Origin: Euglena gracilis
Lineage: Eukaryota > Euglenida > Euglenophyceae > Euglenales
DNA length: 64,000 nt
Assembly: GCA_039621445.1 (NCBI GenBank)
Contig: CP154956.1
Span: forward strand, 48,564,231 to 48,628,230
Direction of reading: 5' to 3'
Shown: one piece after another, positions 37,335 to 47,700 of the stretch
Numbering within the stretch: position 1 is the first letter of the stretch
Layout of the letters: each line of letters begins with the position of its first letter
Made by a program: the position numbers and the translations under genes
The notes under the pieces: generated by a model
What the model saw: only the letters and a program-made list of their open reading frames with translations
The model's database searches: none
Told to the model about the DNA's origin: nothing

Positions 37335-38275
37335 CGGACCCGGAAAAACTGTTTTTGAGCCGAAAACGAGCGTTTTTCGACCCGCCAGCGCCCCGTTTTG
37401 GGCCGCCGACCCGTTGACTTTGGGTCAAAACCGGGTCGAAAAAGTCGAAAAAAATCGAAAAAAATTTTTTTGCCCGAAACGATGTTTTTTGGCCTCCCGG
37501 ACCCGGAAAAACTGTTTTTGAGCCGAAAACGAGCGTTTTTCGACCCGCCAGCGCCCCGTTTTGGGCCGCCGACCCGTTGACTTTGGGTCAAAACCGGGTC
37601 GAAAAAGTCGAAAAAAATCGAAAAAATTTTTTTTGCCCGAAACGATGTTTTTTGGCCTCCCGGACCCGGAAAAACTGTTTTTGAGCCGAAAACGAGCGTT
37701 TTTCGACCCGCCAGCGCCCCGTTTTGGGCCGCCGACCCATTGACTTTGGGTCAAAACCGGGTCGAAAAAGTCGAAAAAAATCGAAAAAATTTTTTTTGCC
37801 CGAAACGATGTTTTTTGGCCTCCCGGACCCGGAAAAACTGTTTTTGAGCCGAAAACGAGCGTTTTTCGACCCGCCAGCGCCCCGTTTTGGGCCGCCGACC
37901 CATTGACTTTGGGTCAAAACCGGGTCGAAAAAGTCGAAAAAAATCGAAAAAGTTTTTTTTGCCCGAAACCATGTTTTTTGGCCTCCCGGACCCGGAAAAA
38001 CTGTTTTTGAGGAAACCAAGCGTTTTTCGACCCGCCAGCGCCCCGTTTTGGGCCACCGACCCATTGACTTTGGGTCAAAACCGGGTCGAAAAAGGCGAAA
38101 AAATCAAAAAAAAAATTTTTGCCCGAAACGATGTTTTTTGGCCTCCCGGACCCGGAAAACCTGTTTTCGAGCCGAAAACGAGCGTTTTTCGACCCGCCAG
38201 CGCCCTGTTTCTGGCACAAAACCCATGGATTTCAGGCAAAAGAGCTCCATGGAGTGGGCCGGTATGTATGGAGGG
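37333..38275 (+). repeat. Module A array, five to six units with cap
   Basis: Very uniform 163-bp spacing (analogous bases at 37413, 37576, 37739). It begins at the right edge of an inverted block and ends in the CCATGGA...TCCATGG cap. Confidence 0.9.
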
Positions 38276-38325
38276 GTCGCTGAGCTCTTATCCCTTTATG
38301 GGTAAGAGCGAAGCTTACCACTGGG
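38274..38325 (+). repeat. Fold-back element, right half, changed stem
   Basis: Same CCC/GGG stem pair as the inverted copy at 36 kb, and its sister copy by flanking sequence. Joined to the module-A cap at GGTC|GCTGAG. Confidence 0.8.
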
Positions 38326-38994
38326 GGAAAACCCCCCCCGAACCCCCCCCCCCTCCCCCCCCCCTCGGGGCGGCTTATCCAGGGGGGGTTGGCGAATCCT
38401 ACCCAGTTTGGACCCCTTCGCGCGTGAATAACTCGGGCCTGGCGGGGAGTTGGGGGTCAAACCCAGGTGATTCGGAAACTAGGAATCCAGTCGCTCGTGA
38501 CTGAAAAAAAAATTTTCGGGAACGGGGCCGGGATCATGGTGATAATCCGCCGGTTCCCGAGGTGGCCCCCCCCCCTTTGGACGGCCAAAAAATGTCAATT
38601 TTCAAAATATCTCCAAAATGAAGCAAAATCAAAGGAAATGTCCGGAGACCTAATTTGAAGCCCTTGGAACGCCTCATCCACCGGTATTTTGATTTCCCCG
38701 CAACGCCCCGCCTAGCCCGAGATACGGCCGTTTTCGGCGCAGCTGGCCGTTTTGTACACTTTTCCCTCTGTTCGACTTAGCCGTTTTCGGGGGGTTGGGG
38801 GTCAAAAAATCGATGTTTTCAAAATTTCTCGAAAATGATGCAAAATCAAAGGAAATGTCCAGAGACCTAAATTGAAGCCCTTGGAACGCTCTATCTACTG
38901 TGATTTTGGTTTCATCGCAGCTCACCGCCTAGCCCGATATACGGCCGTTTTTCGGCCAATTTAGGCCATTTTGTACACTTTTGCCACTGTTCGA

Positions 38995-40170
38995 TGGCCA
39001 AAAAAGTCGAAAAAAATCGAAAAATTTTTTTTTGCCCGAAACGATGTTTTTTGGCCTCCCGGACCCAGAAAAACTGTTTTTGAGCCGAAAACGAGCGTTT
39101 TTCGACCCGCCAGCGCCCCGTTTTGGGCCGCCGACCCATTGACTTTGGGTCAAACCCGGGTCAAAAAAGTCGAAAAAAATCGAAAAAATTTTTTTGCCCG
39201 AAACGATGTTTTTTGGCCTCCCGGACCCGGAAAAACTGTTTTTGAGCCGAAAACGAGCGTTTTTCGGCCCGCCAGCGCCCTGTTTTGGGCCGCCGACCCA
39301 TTGACTTTGGGTCAAAACCGGGTCGAAAAAGTCGAAAAAAATCGAAAAATTTTTTTTTGCCCGAAACGATGTTTTTTGGCCTCCCGGACCCGGAAAAACT
39401 GTTTTTGAGCCGAAAACGAGCGTTTTTCGACCCGCCAGCGCCCCGTTTTGGGCCGCCGACCCGTTGACTTTGGGTCAAAACCGGGTCGAAAAAGTCGAAA
39501 AAAATCGAAAAATTTTTTTTTGCCCGAAACGATGTTTTTTGGCCTCCCGGACCCGGAAAAACTGTTTTTTGAGCCGAAAACGAGCGTTTTTCGACCCGCC
39601 AGCGCCCCGTTTTGGGCCGCCGACCCATTGACTTTGGGTCAAAACCGGGTCGAAAAAGTCGAAAAAAATCGAAAAATTTTTTTTTGCCCGAAACGATGTT
39701 TTTTGGCCTCCCGGACCCGGAAAAACTGTTTTTGAGCCGAAAACGAGCGTTTTTCGACCCGCCAGCGCCCCGTTTTGGGCCGCCGACCCATTGACTTTGG
39801 GTCAAAACCGGGTCGAAAAAGTCGAAAAAAATCGAAAAAATTTTTTTTGCCCGAAACGATGTTTTTTGGCCTCCCGGACCCGGAAAAACTGTTTTTGAGC
39901 CGAAACCAAGCGTTTTTCGACCCGCCAGCGCCCCGTTTTGGGCCACCGACCCATTGACTTTGGGTCAAAACCGGGTCGAAAAAGGCGAAAAAATCAAAAA
40001 AAAATTTTTTGCCCGAAACGATGTTTTTTGGCCTCCCGGACCCGGAAAACCTGTTTTCGAGCCGAAAACGAGCGTTTTTCGACCCGCCAGCGCCCTGTTT
40101 CTGGCACAAAACCCATGGATTTCAGGCAAAAGAGCTCCATGGAGTGGGCCGGTATGTATGGAGGGGTCAA
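38995..40170 (+). repeat. Module A array, seven units with cap
   Basis: Shares the GAAACCAAGCG and GGCCACCGACCC variants of its next-to-last units with the array at 37.3-38.3 kb. The two arrays and their caps are therefore copies of each other. Confidence 0.9.
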
Positions 40171-40290
40171 TGAAGGGGTGCGTGCGCGCTTATTAAGAGC
40201 TCAGCACTATTCAAAACCTGGTCAATGAAGGGGTGGGTGCGCGCTTATCAAGAGCTCAGCACTATTCAAAACCTGGTCACAGGGCGGGGG
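40165..40290 (+). repeat. Two tandem copies of a ~60-bp piece
   Basis: GGTCAATGAAGGGGTG, GTGCGCGCTTAT and AAGAGCTCAGCACTATTC are repeated at 40167 and 40220. The piece also occurs once at 34586-34640, where it replaces the left half of the fold-back element. This is the right edge of the satellite. Confidence 0.75.
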
Positions 40291-40659
40291 GGGGGGTCAC
40301 GGGGGAAGTATGTCAGCGATGTGAAGCCAGAGCCCCAATACACGGTTTCAGTCATTTTTGGCAACTTCTAAGTCAGTTCTTTGAAAAAAATAAAAAACTA
40401 ATTAGGAAATACCCATAGCGACCTTTGGCGACCTTTGGCGATTGTGGGCCAACCTAAGGCCGGCCCACTGCCCCCCCCCCCCACCCAGGCCAGATCCGGG
40501 AGCCCCGAACCAGGGTTCAGGACGACGGTTCGGGAGGGAAGCCGGCGTCTTGGGGACACAAAAGAAGAGTGCCCAAAAGTGTCTAGAACGGTTTGTAGAC
40601 GTGTGGCAATCATATCTGAGCAGTTTTTGGGGGCGCATAGCGGTAGACTGGGGGGGGGT

Positions 40660-40830
40660 AGTGGGTAGTCAGCCGACTAGTCGGCCGACTACCCAATTGG
40701 TCGGCCGACTGGGCCTGGTCGGTAGCTAGTCGGTGGTAGGGGGGGGGGGAAGTGGGTGGTCGGCCGACTAGTCGCGATATACCCACTCTAATGTACTAAC
40801 GGGTCAAAACCGCCGACTTTTAAACCCCAC
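40660..40830. repeat. Inverted repeat, left arm (partner 46,240-46,420)
   Basis: TAGTCGGCCGACTACCC, then CAATTGGTCGGCCGACT and GTCAAAACCGCCGACTTTTA. The same pieces occur in reverse complement at 46.24-46.42 kb. The arms bracket the first exon of the CBS-pair gene. Confidence 0.7.
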
Positions 40831-40832
40831 CC

Positions 40833-40980
40833 CATGAAGAAAATCCTATGCAAGCTAGTCGGTGGCTAGTCGGTGGTCATAAAAATGGTCTGTGGCGGGC
40901 CCAAATCACCCGGAAATGGTCCGGATGGGTCCAAATAAGTGCCTTACACCAACATAAACACCCTCAAACATAGTGGGCAT
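40833..40980. repeat. Direct repeat (partner 45,550-45,685)
   Basis: CATGAAGAAAATCCTA, GGTCTGTGGCGGGCCCAAAT and GTCCAAATAAGTGCCTTAC are shared in the same orientation. Confidence 0.75.
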
Positions 40981-40983
40981 TTT

Positions 40984-41590
40984 TTTTGGAAAAAAACAAA
41001 ACAATGTGTTTTTTTTGAAAAAAAACACTAAAAAAACATCAAAAAAAACAAAAATGAAATTTCATTGAGAAAACTCGTTATGAAACACCCAAACCATACT
41101 TTGAATCCTACTAAGTTCAAAAAGTGCCAGAAAAGGTCAAACACATCCAAAAATGCAAAAAAATACACTTTTATGACTTTTTCCATTTTTCATGGGAGGT
41201 GGGTGGGGGGGGCGGAGCCATAGGTGTCACAAGGGGGGGTTGGGGGGGCGGCCGCCCCCCCCCCGGGATTTTGGAAATAAAACATTTTTTGCGGCATGAA
41301 TGTGATATTTTCTTTGAAATGCCATGTTCAATGGTTCAAAGGGCGTTACCGTCTCAGTTGCCTTCGGCAGCCACCTTACCAGTTAAAAGCACATTTTTGG
41401 AGAATGAAATTGCAAAATCCATTACCGTCTCGGCCGCCTTTGGCGGCCGAAATGGTAAAAGGCGGCCGAAATGAAAATCCTTGAAAAAAACCCCACGGCA
41501 CTTCTTGATGTATGATTTTGGCCACAAACCGACTTTTTTCCCCCTCCTTTGATGCTAATTGTTTTTTGGGACCCCACAAACAACTTTCAC
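40984..41590. other. Intergenic DNA without a recognised gene
   Basis: A/T-rich at first. At 41340-41460 it carries the inverted pair CCGTCTCAGTTGCCTTCGGC / GTCTCGGCCGCCTTTGGCGG, a decayed repeat. No protein signature. Confidence 0.5.
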
Positions 41591-42004
41591 CTTGGCTGTT
41601 TGAATAAACCCCATATGTCCCCGTCCCTCCATTTTCTTGACCAGCCGAGTTTGGGGGAAACTCTGCCGGTCAACAAAAAAAATGATTTTGCGTAAAGTGA
41701 AAAAAATGGCTTCTTCACCCCCCCCCCCCAAGTTGCGAAGTCGACAGTTGGGTTGAGTTGGGAGGTTTCCAAACGGGTTCTACCCATGATTTCGCTTTCT
41801 AGTCTCGGGGCCAGGGGGACAGGAAAAAATACATTTTGGTTGTGCCATAAAAAATTTTCATTTAAAAATTTAGAAAATTTAAATTTAAATTTAAAAAAAC
41901 AAAGGAAATGCTCCAAATTTTGTCGGTTCCTCGCCCCCCCCGGGAAAAAATTGTTCCGACACCGCTGGGTGGCAAAAGAACACCTCTCCCCATTGGATTT
42001 TCAA

Positions 42005-42310
42005 TATAAGTCAAAATTTCGCACAAAAAGGACTTAGCCCTCCAAGTATATTGCCAACATGGAAGGGATTTTGTTATTTGAGGGGGGGGGTGCGGGGGGG
42101 GGGGGGCGGAGCCCCCCCGCCTATGTCAATTTCGCACAAAAGGACTTAGCCCTCCAAGTATGTTGCCAATATTAGAAGGGATTTTGTTATTTGAGGGGGG
42201 GTGCGGGGGGGGGGGGGGGCAGAGCCCCCTGCCTATGCCAAAGTGAGCCACAAAAACGACTTAGCCCCCGAGTATGTTGCCAACACAGAAGGGATTTTGT
42301 TATTTGAGGC
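42005..42310. repeat. Three tandem copies of a ~121-bp repeat
   Basis: GGACTTAGCCCTCCAAGTAT, AGGGATTTTGTTATTTGAGG and a G-rich run recur near 42030, 42143 and 42260. The last copy and its flank reappear inverted at 45,870-45,990. Confidence 0.75.
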
Positions 42311-42380
42311 TCGGATGGGGGTGGAGGGGGGGAGTTTTCTGCCTCCCGTGATGCAGAATGCTTGCATTTCTTGTATAGTG

Positions 42381-42481
42381 TTTCGTGATCTGATCCCGCT
42401 TTTTCACCAAAAAACCGGGGGCGCCTTCGGCGCCTTCGGCGCCCCGGTTTTTTGGTGAAAAAGCGGGATCAGATCACGAAA
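42381..42481. repeat. 101-nt near-perfect hairpin at the edge of a satellite block
   Basis: Left arm TTTCGTGATCTGATCCCGCT...; right arm ...AGCGGGATCAGATCACGAAA. The arms are 44-45 nt and differ by a single extra G. The loop is GCGCCTTCGGCGCCTTCGGC-like. Confidence 0.9.
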
Positions 42482-42484
42482 AAA

Positions 42485-43300
42485 AATTGGTCGGGTGGCA
42501 GGTCAGGACCAAAAATTTTGAAATTTTTTTTTGCTCAAAAACACTTTTTTTCACTTCAGAACATCAAAAAAAGTGTTTTTGGGCGAAAAAAAATTTTCCG
42601 ACCTGGACCCCCCCCTTGGCTGGGGCCCGCCCCTGTGGCCAGTGGACTTAGCCATTTTTGGGTCAAAATGTCAAAAAAAATCGAAATTTTTTTTTGCCCA
42701 AAACCATGATTTTTGACCTCCCGGGCCCGAAAAAAGTGTTTTCGAGCCAAAAATGAGCGTTTTTCGACCCGCCCGCACCCTGTTTTGGGCCGCCAACCCA
42801 TTGATTTTGGGTCAAAACCGGGTCAAAAAAGTCCAAAAAAGTCGAAAAAAGTCGAAAAAATCGAAAAAATTTTTTTGCCCGAAACGATGTTTTTGGCCTC
42901 CCAAACACAGAAAAACTGTTTTTGAGCCGAAAATGAGCGTTTTTCGACCCGCCAGCGCCCCGTTTTGGGCCGCCAACACATTTATTTCGGGTCAAAACCG
43001 TTTCAAAGAAGTCGAAAAAAATCGAAAAAAATTTTTTTGCCCGAAACAATGTTTTTTTGGCCTCCCGGACCTGGAAAAGAATGTTTTTGAACCGAAAATG
43101 ATCTTTGGTTGGGCCGACGGGCCGCCGGGCCGGGCCGCCGGCCGGGCTGGGCCGCCGGGCCGCCGGGCCGCCGGGCCGCCGGACCGGGCCGCCGGGCTGC
43201 CGGCCGCCAGGTCGGGCCTGGCCGGGCCGGGCCGCTGGCAGGCCGGGCCAAGCCGGGGTGGTCTCCCAAAGAGCTCAGCTCTACGTCACACCCTGGTCAC
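42485..43300 (+). repeat. Isolated satellite block (modules D-A-GCC-B)
   Basis: GGTCGGGTGGCAGGTC, module A units at 42.65-43.10, a GCC-rich stretch at 43.11-43.25 and half a fold-back, in the usual order. It is flanked by non-satellite DNA and starts at the 101-nt hairpin. Confidence 0.8.
43255..43300 (+). repeat. Fold-back element, left half only
   Basis: GGGGTGGTCTCCCAAAGAGC...ACACCCTGGTC then unrelated ACGTTATCTG. The break is again just after GGTC. It ends the isolated satellite block. Confidence 0.75.
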
Positions 43301-43577
43301 GTTATCTGTCGTGGTTCTTAATTCGTTCGGCAGTTTATTACCGCGGACTATTACGCGATCCACAATACCTCGACCAGACTAAAGCCGTCAGGATTAATGT
43401 CAGCCCCACATGTGCGGGGTGTCGGGCCGTATGTGTCGCCCCCTGGATGGCGTGATATTACATGTAGGCTCAGTCGGCAATTAGGACCTTGTGGGATTTG
43501 GCTTCCCCCGGTGTTCCTACCTTGCAGGGCTGAAGTTTTTTTTTTTAGAATGCAAATATTTTTGATAACTTCACATA

Positions 43578-44320
43578 TATTGCAAAAACTGGCTCCTACA
43601 CTATTCAATTTTTGGGGGGATGTGGGGGGGGTGTGGGGGGCCGGGGGGGGCCGTAGGCCACCGGACCCCTCATCGGTGGCCATGGGCCTTGATAATGTCC
43701 ATTTGGGCTCCAATTTTTTGCAACAATGCGCAGCGATAATGGGGGGGGGCGGGGCAGGGGGGGGCGGGGGGGGGGGGGGGGGGGGCGCCGCCCCCCCTCC
43801 CCCCCCCCTGCGGTGGCCGTAGGCCACCGGACCCCTCATCGGTGGCTGGGGGCCTTGATAATGACTATTTGGGCTCCAAGTTTTCACGGAAAATAACCAA
43901 ATTTTCACGAAATAAATACCAAAATTCTCAGGTTTAAGTTGTTTTCAGGAGTGGTGATAAAACTGCAAAGTCAAAAAACTGCCCTGAGTTTTGGCACACT
44001 CAAATTTTATTGACATTTTTTCTCTTGGCAAATTTTTGGGATTTCAACCATTTTTTTGTTTCCTTCGACATTCAAACCTTTGAGAAAATTGTGAAATTTG
44101 GACGGTGTGAAAAATATGCGGTTTTGGGCGGGTTTTGGAGGGACCTCCAATTTGCCAACGTAGGTCCCAAAATGGGTCCAAAATACACCCGGCGCTGAAC
44201 CCACACTGGTCAAGTGTGGGGGGTGTGTGTGGGGGGGGTGTGGGGGGTATGGGGGGGGTGTGGGGGGGTGTGGGGGGGTGTGGGGGTAAATGTCTAGTGT
44301 AGGAGCCAGTTTTTGCAATA
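43578..44320. repeat. 26-bp perfect inverted repeat pair and internal direct repeats
   Basis: TATTGCAAAAACTGGCTCC... (43578-43603) is the exact reverse complement of 44295-44320. Between the arms are two direct copies with GGCCGTAGGCCACCGGACCC (about 43650 and 43808) and G-rich tracts. Confidence 0.8.
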
Positions 44321-44770
44321 CCTCTAACTTCAATTTTTTTCAAAATAAGTCCCAATTATTTTTGGAAGTCAACAAAAAACTGCCATTTTTCGGTCAAAAT
44401 TGTGGTAAATTGCAGCATTTTGAATTTGTTTTTCTTAAAATAAAAAATCCCGTTGATGACATTTCTGGGGCAAATTTTGAATTTTTTTAATTTAAAGTAA
44501 AATAACCGTTTTCGGCCCCAAAAATGAGGCAGGGGAATTATTCGCCCAGGTAATATTCAGTAGTGCCCATAGTAAAAATGTTTTTTATTGCTAAATTTTT
44601 CAGGCAAGTCCAAGGGAAATTTGGAGATCAAATGGGACCCAAATGTGTTTGAGTGGATGGAGAATGTTCCAGCGATTCAAGAAATAATTTTCGGGAGTTT
44701 TGGGCTTTTGCCGAGATTTTTTTTGGAAACCTTTTTTTTTAAGTTGAACATATGTGTATGCTCAATCTTA

Positions 44771-44777
44771 TTTGCAG
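44771..44777 (+). promoter_or_regulatory. Possible trans-splice (spliced-leader) acceptor of the CBS-pair gene
   Basis: TTTGCAG, 15 nt before the ATG and preceded by T-rich sequence. Euglenozoan mRNAs commonly receive a spliced leader at such AG sites, so this could be the 5' end of the mature message. It could equally be a cis acceptor for a missed upstream exon. Confidence 0.35.
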
Positions 44778-44792
44778 GTTTTTTTTGTCAAA

Positions 44793-47700
44793 ATGAAGCT
44801 GCAACAGATTATGTCGACTCGCCTTTTCTGCACAACACCAACCGCTTCTATTCAAGAGGCTGCAGCATTGATGACAAAAGAGAATGTGGGCAGCCTTGTG
44901 GTTAGAGTTTGAATTGAGCCCTCTTTTGATGCCCACTGCTTTGGATATTGGGGGTGTTCCTCCCGCCCCCCCCCCCCCGTCCCCCCGCGCCCCGGACTTT
45001 GGCCAGGCACATTTTTTCCGTCGGCCAAAGGAAAAATGCATCAAATTTGAGTGATGCTGAAGAAAACGCATGGGGGCAGTTGGGCCACAGTTCCCAAACA
45101 CGTCCCCCCCCCCGTCCCGAACCACCCCCTTGGTTCCCCCAATCCCCACTCAAGCTTCAGGCCGAAACTCAGGGTTGAACAAATGCACAAAGAGAATTAT
45201 TTCCGCACAAAGATGTTGTCTTTGTCTAACAAAGTGGTTGGGAAACGCCGAAAACACCAAGTTCCCAAGCGATATCCAATGGTGATAGTGAGTCTGGAGA
45301 ATTCATCCGTTTATGTGGTGTGTGAGTCTATGTATGGGGAACGTGACCCAGGGCTTTGGGCAACTTGACCCCCCTCCCCCGCAATTGACCCCCTCCTGAT
45401 TCACCTTTTTTCCATGCAAATGAAAAAGACCCAAATTTCAAAAATGATCCAAGGATGTCCCAAAATACCAAAATTGTTCTTTGACCAAATTCCCCTAAGC
45501 AACCCACAAAAAAAATGGCCACAACGCCGAATTTTAAGCCCCCCCCCCCCATGAAGAAAATCCTAACTAGTCGGTGGATACTTGGTGGTCATAAAAATGG
45601 TCTGTGGCGGGCCCAAATCACCCGGAAATAGTCCGGATGGGTCCAAATAAGTGCCTTACTGAACACCAACATGAACACCCTCAGATGGAAATGGTCGGTG
45701 GGCCCCTGATGGGGGTCCGGAGGGATAAAAAATCAATGATGGAACAGGGATTACCCTCACCCCCCCCTTTTTTGGCTAATGGCCGGGCTCCTTCGGACCC
45801 CCAATTAGCCAATTAGAGGGAGGGGGCAAATGGGGGGGGGGGTGAGGGTACATGAAAATCCTTTAGAAATGCAAGCATTCTGCATTATGAAGGGCAGAAA
45901 ACTCCCCCCTCCACCCCCACCCGAGCCTCAAATAACAAAACTCGGAGGCTAAGTCGTTTTTGTGGCTCACTTTGGCATAACGTGACCCCCCCCCTATTTG
46001 TCCGCCCTCCAGGCGGCCCGGACCCCACTTCTGGCCAATTAAGGGTCCCCTCATTGTCCCTGGGCCCCGGCTGACGGGGGGTTTTTTGGCTCGGACGGGT
46101 ATTGAGAAGTGGGAGAAGTGTTCTTTTGGCCATTTCCCCCCCAAGTTTTTGCATATTCACCCCCGATTAGGGGGTTCCGGAGACATTTGGGTAAGCTTTG
46201 ACTGCTGTTGAGGTGATTTGGACAAAAGTTTTTTTCAGGGGTGGGCTTAAAAGTCGGCGGTTTTGCCCCGTAAGTACATTAGAGTGGGTAGTCGGCCGAC
46301 TACCCACTACCCCCCCCCCCCCGTCTCGCCGATTAGGTACCGACCAGGCCTAGTCGGCCGACCAATTGGGTGGTCGGCCAACGAGTTGGGTTGTCAGTCG
46401 ACTACCCACTACCCCCCCCCCAGTTTTCTGTTTGGCACTGCTGGACCCGCAGCCGTCCGTTTGGAAGAATAAAACTTTCGCCAGGCATCTGGCAAACTGG
46501 ACCAATCGGAAATCCCATCCAGCCAGACAAATGCGCATTTTGCATCAGACATTTTCTGCAATGACTTGTGCCTTGCGAAATTTACGAAACACCCCTTCCA
46601 GGAATTGAACTAGGGTCTTTGAGTTGCCAAACTTGCAACTTAACCACCTAACGACGAGGGGTTTTATGAAACCTTCTTGCACTTTTAACTTGCAACGACC
46701 TTCATAAAAATATTTGAAATCTATCACCCATGCAGATGGTTTTGGCTTTGAAAACCTAAAAAAATTTCCCGCTGCCCAAAAAAAAAAAAAAAAAAAGGAA
46801 GAAAACAACAACACACAGAAAAGTGATAGCAGAAAGTGGACGTTCATCAACTGAAGTGAGTTTTGTTTGGATTTTGCGAGTGTATACATAATATAAATTT
46901 GTTCATATCTTTTGCAAATCTTGTGGAACTCAACAGTCCTTGTCCAAATGCCCAAAATTGAAACTCTTCATCAAAGCATCACACCATAGAGCCACAGAGA
47001 ATTGTACCTTTCAACATTGAATCCTGTGGGATCAAATCTGGATTTTTTTTTGAGGCAAGAATCACCTCCTCCTCCTTTTTTTGAAAAAAAGGATTTGAAA
47101 ATGTATGGTGTCCGGGGATTGAACCCGGTCCGTCCCAAAGACAGACGTTCTACCGCTGAACCACTGCACCTTATGGGGGGTTGGTACACCCCTTCCCCCC
47201 CTCTCCGAGGAGCTCGCCACGCCATCTCCCCCCCCCCCTAGCCAGACCCCCTCGCCACGCCACCCGTTACATTTTTAATTTTGCAACCCCCCCACCCCCT
47301 CCGAGACCCCCTCGCCACGCCATTTACCCCCCTCCCCCCCCCATTCGGACCCCCTCGCCACGACGTACCAACCCCCCTATTTATTCATTTTTAAAAGGTA
47401 ATGAAAATTCCCTTGTATTGTAAAAATGGTGTGCAAGAGAAATCTGGAATGTGTTATCAATGCGAAAATGCAAATGGACAGAATCTCCGCCTCCAAAAAT
47501 CCCAGTTCAAACAAAACAAAAGTTCGACCAAACAAAATGGACGACCAAAGGAATCGCAAAAAATCGGATGATCGCGTGCCGACTGAAAGCGCATTCTTCA
47601 AGGTGTACCACGTTTTGTCTAAGGCATGGTCTAAGCACGTTTTTATGGTATTATATTTTTATCTTCTTGAATACAGATATAGTGGTCCAACATGTTCGCA

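Larger units (their letters stand above)
905..40290. repeat. Satellite super-array (about 39 kb, interrupted once)
   Basis: Modules recur in the order A (163-164 bp units) - B (fold-back) - C (C tract) - D (sub-repeats with the TATCTCG...GGGGAGTTG core). Full cycles are about 1.0-1.3 kb between 2,330 and 8,230 and about 1.4-2 kb from 8,250 to 34,780. A unique island interrupts at 28,620-30,340. Long open frames on both strands follow the repeat, change frame with the 163-bp period (not a multiple of 3) and carry no protein family signature. I therefore annotate no genes here. Confidence 0.9.

Noticed and set aside
39161-39946. 261-codon minus-strand frame and matching plus-strand frames
   Set aside because: Same module A repeat. 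The 163-bp period shifts the frame at each unit, so homologous units are read in different frames.
905-40290. CRISPR-like array
   Set aside because: Repeats are long, contiguous and related to each other, with no unique spacers of even size and no cas genes. The DNA is eukaryotic.
44604-44690. Possible extra 5' exon of the CBS-pair gene (GKSKGNLEIKWDPNVFEW...)
   Set aside because: Preceded by a good acceptor, but no donor joins it in phase to 44778 and the CBS pair is complete without it. Kept only as an alternative.
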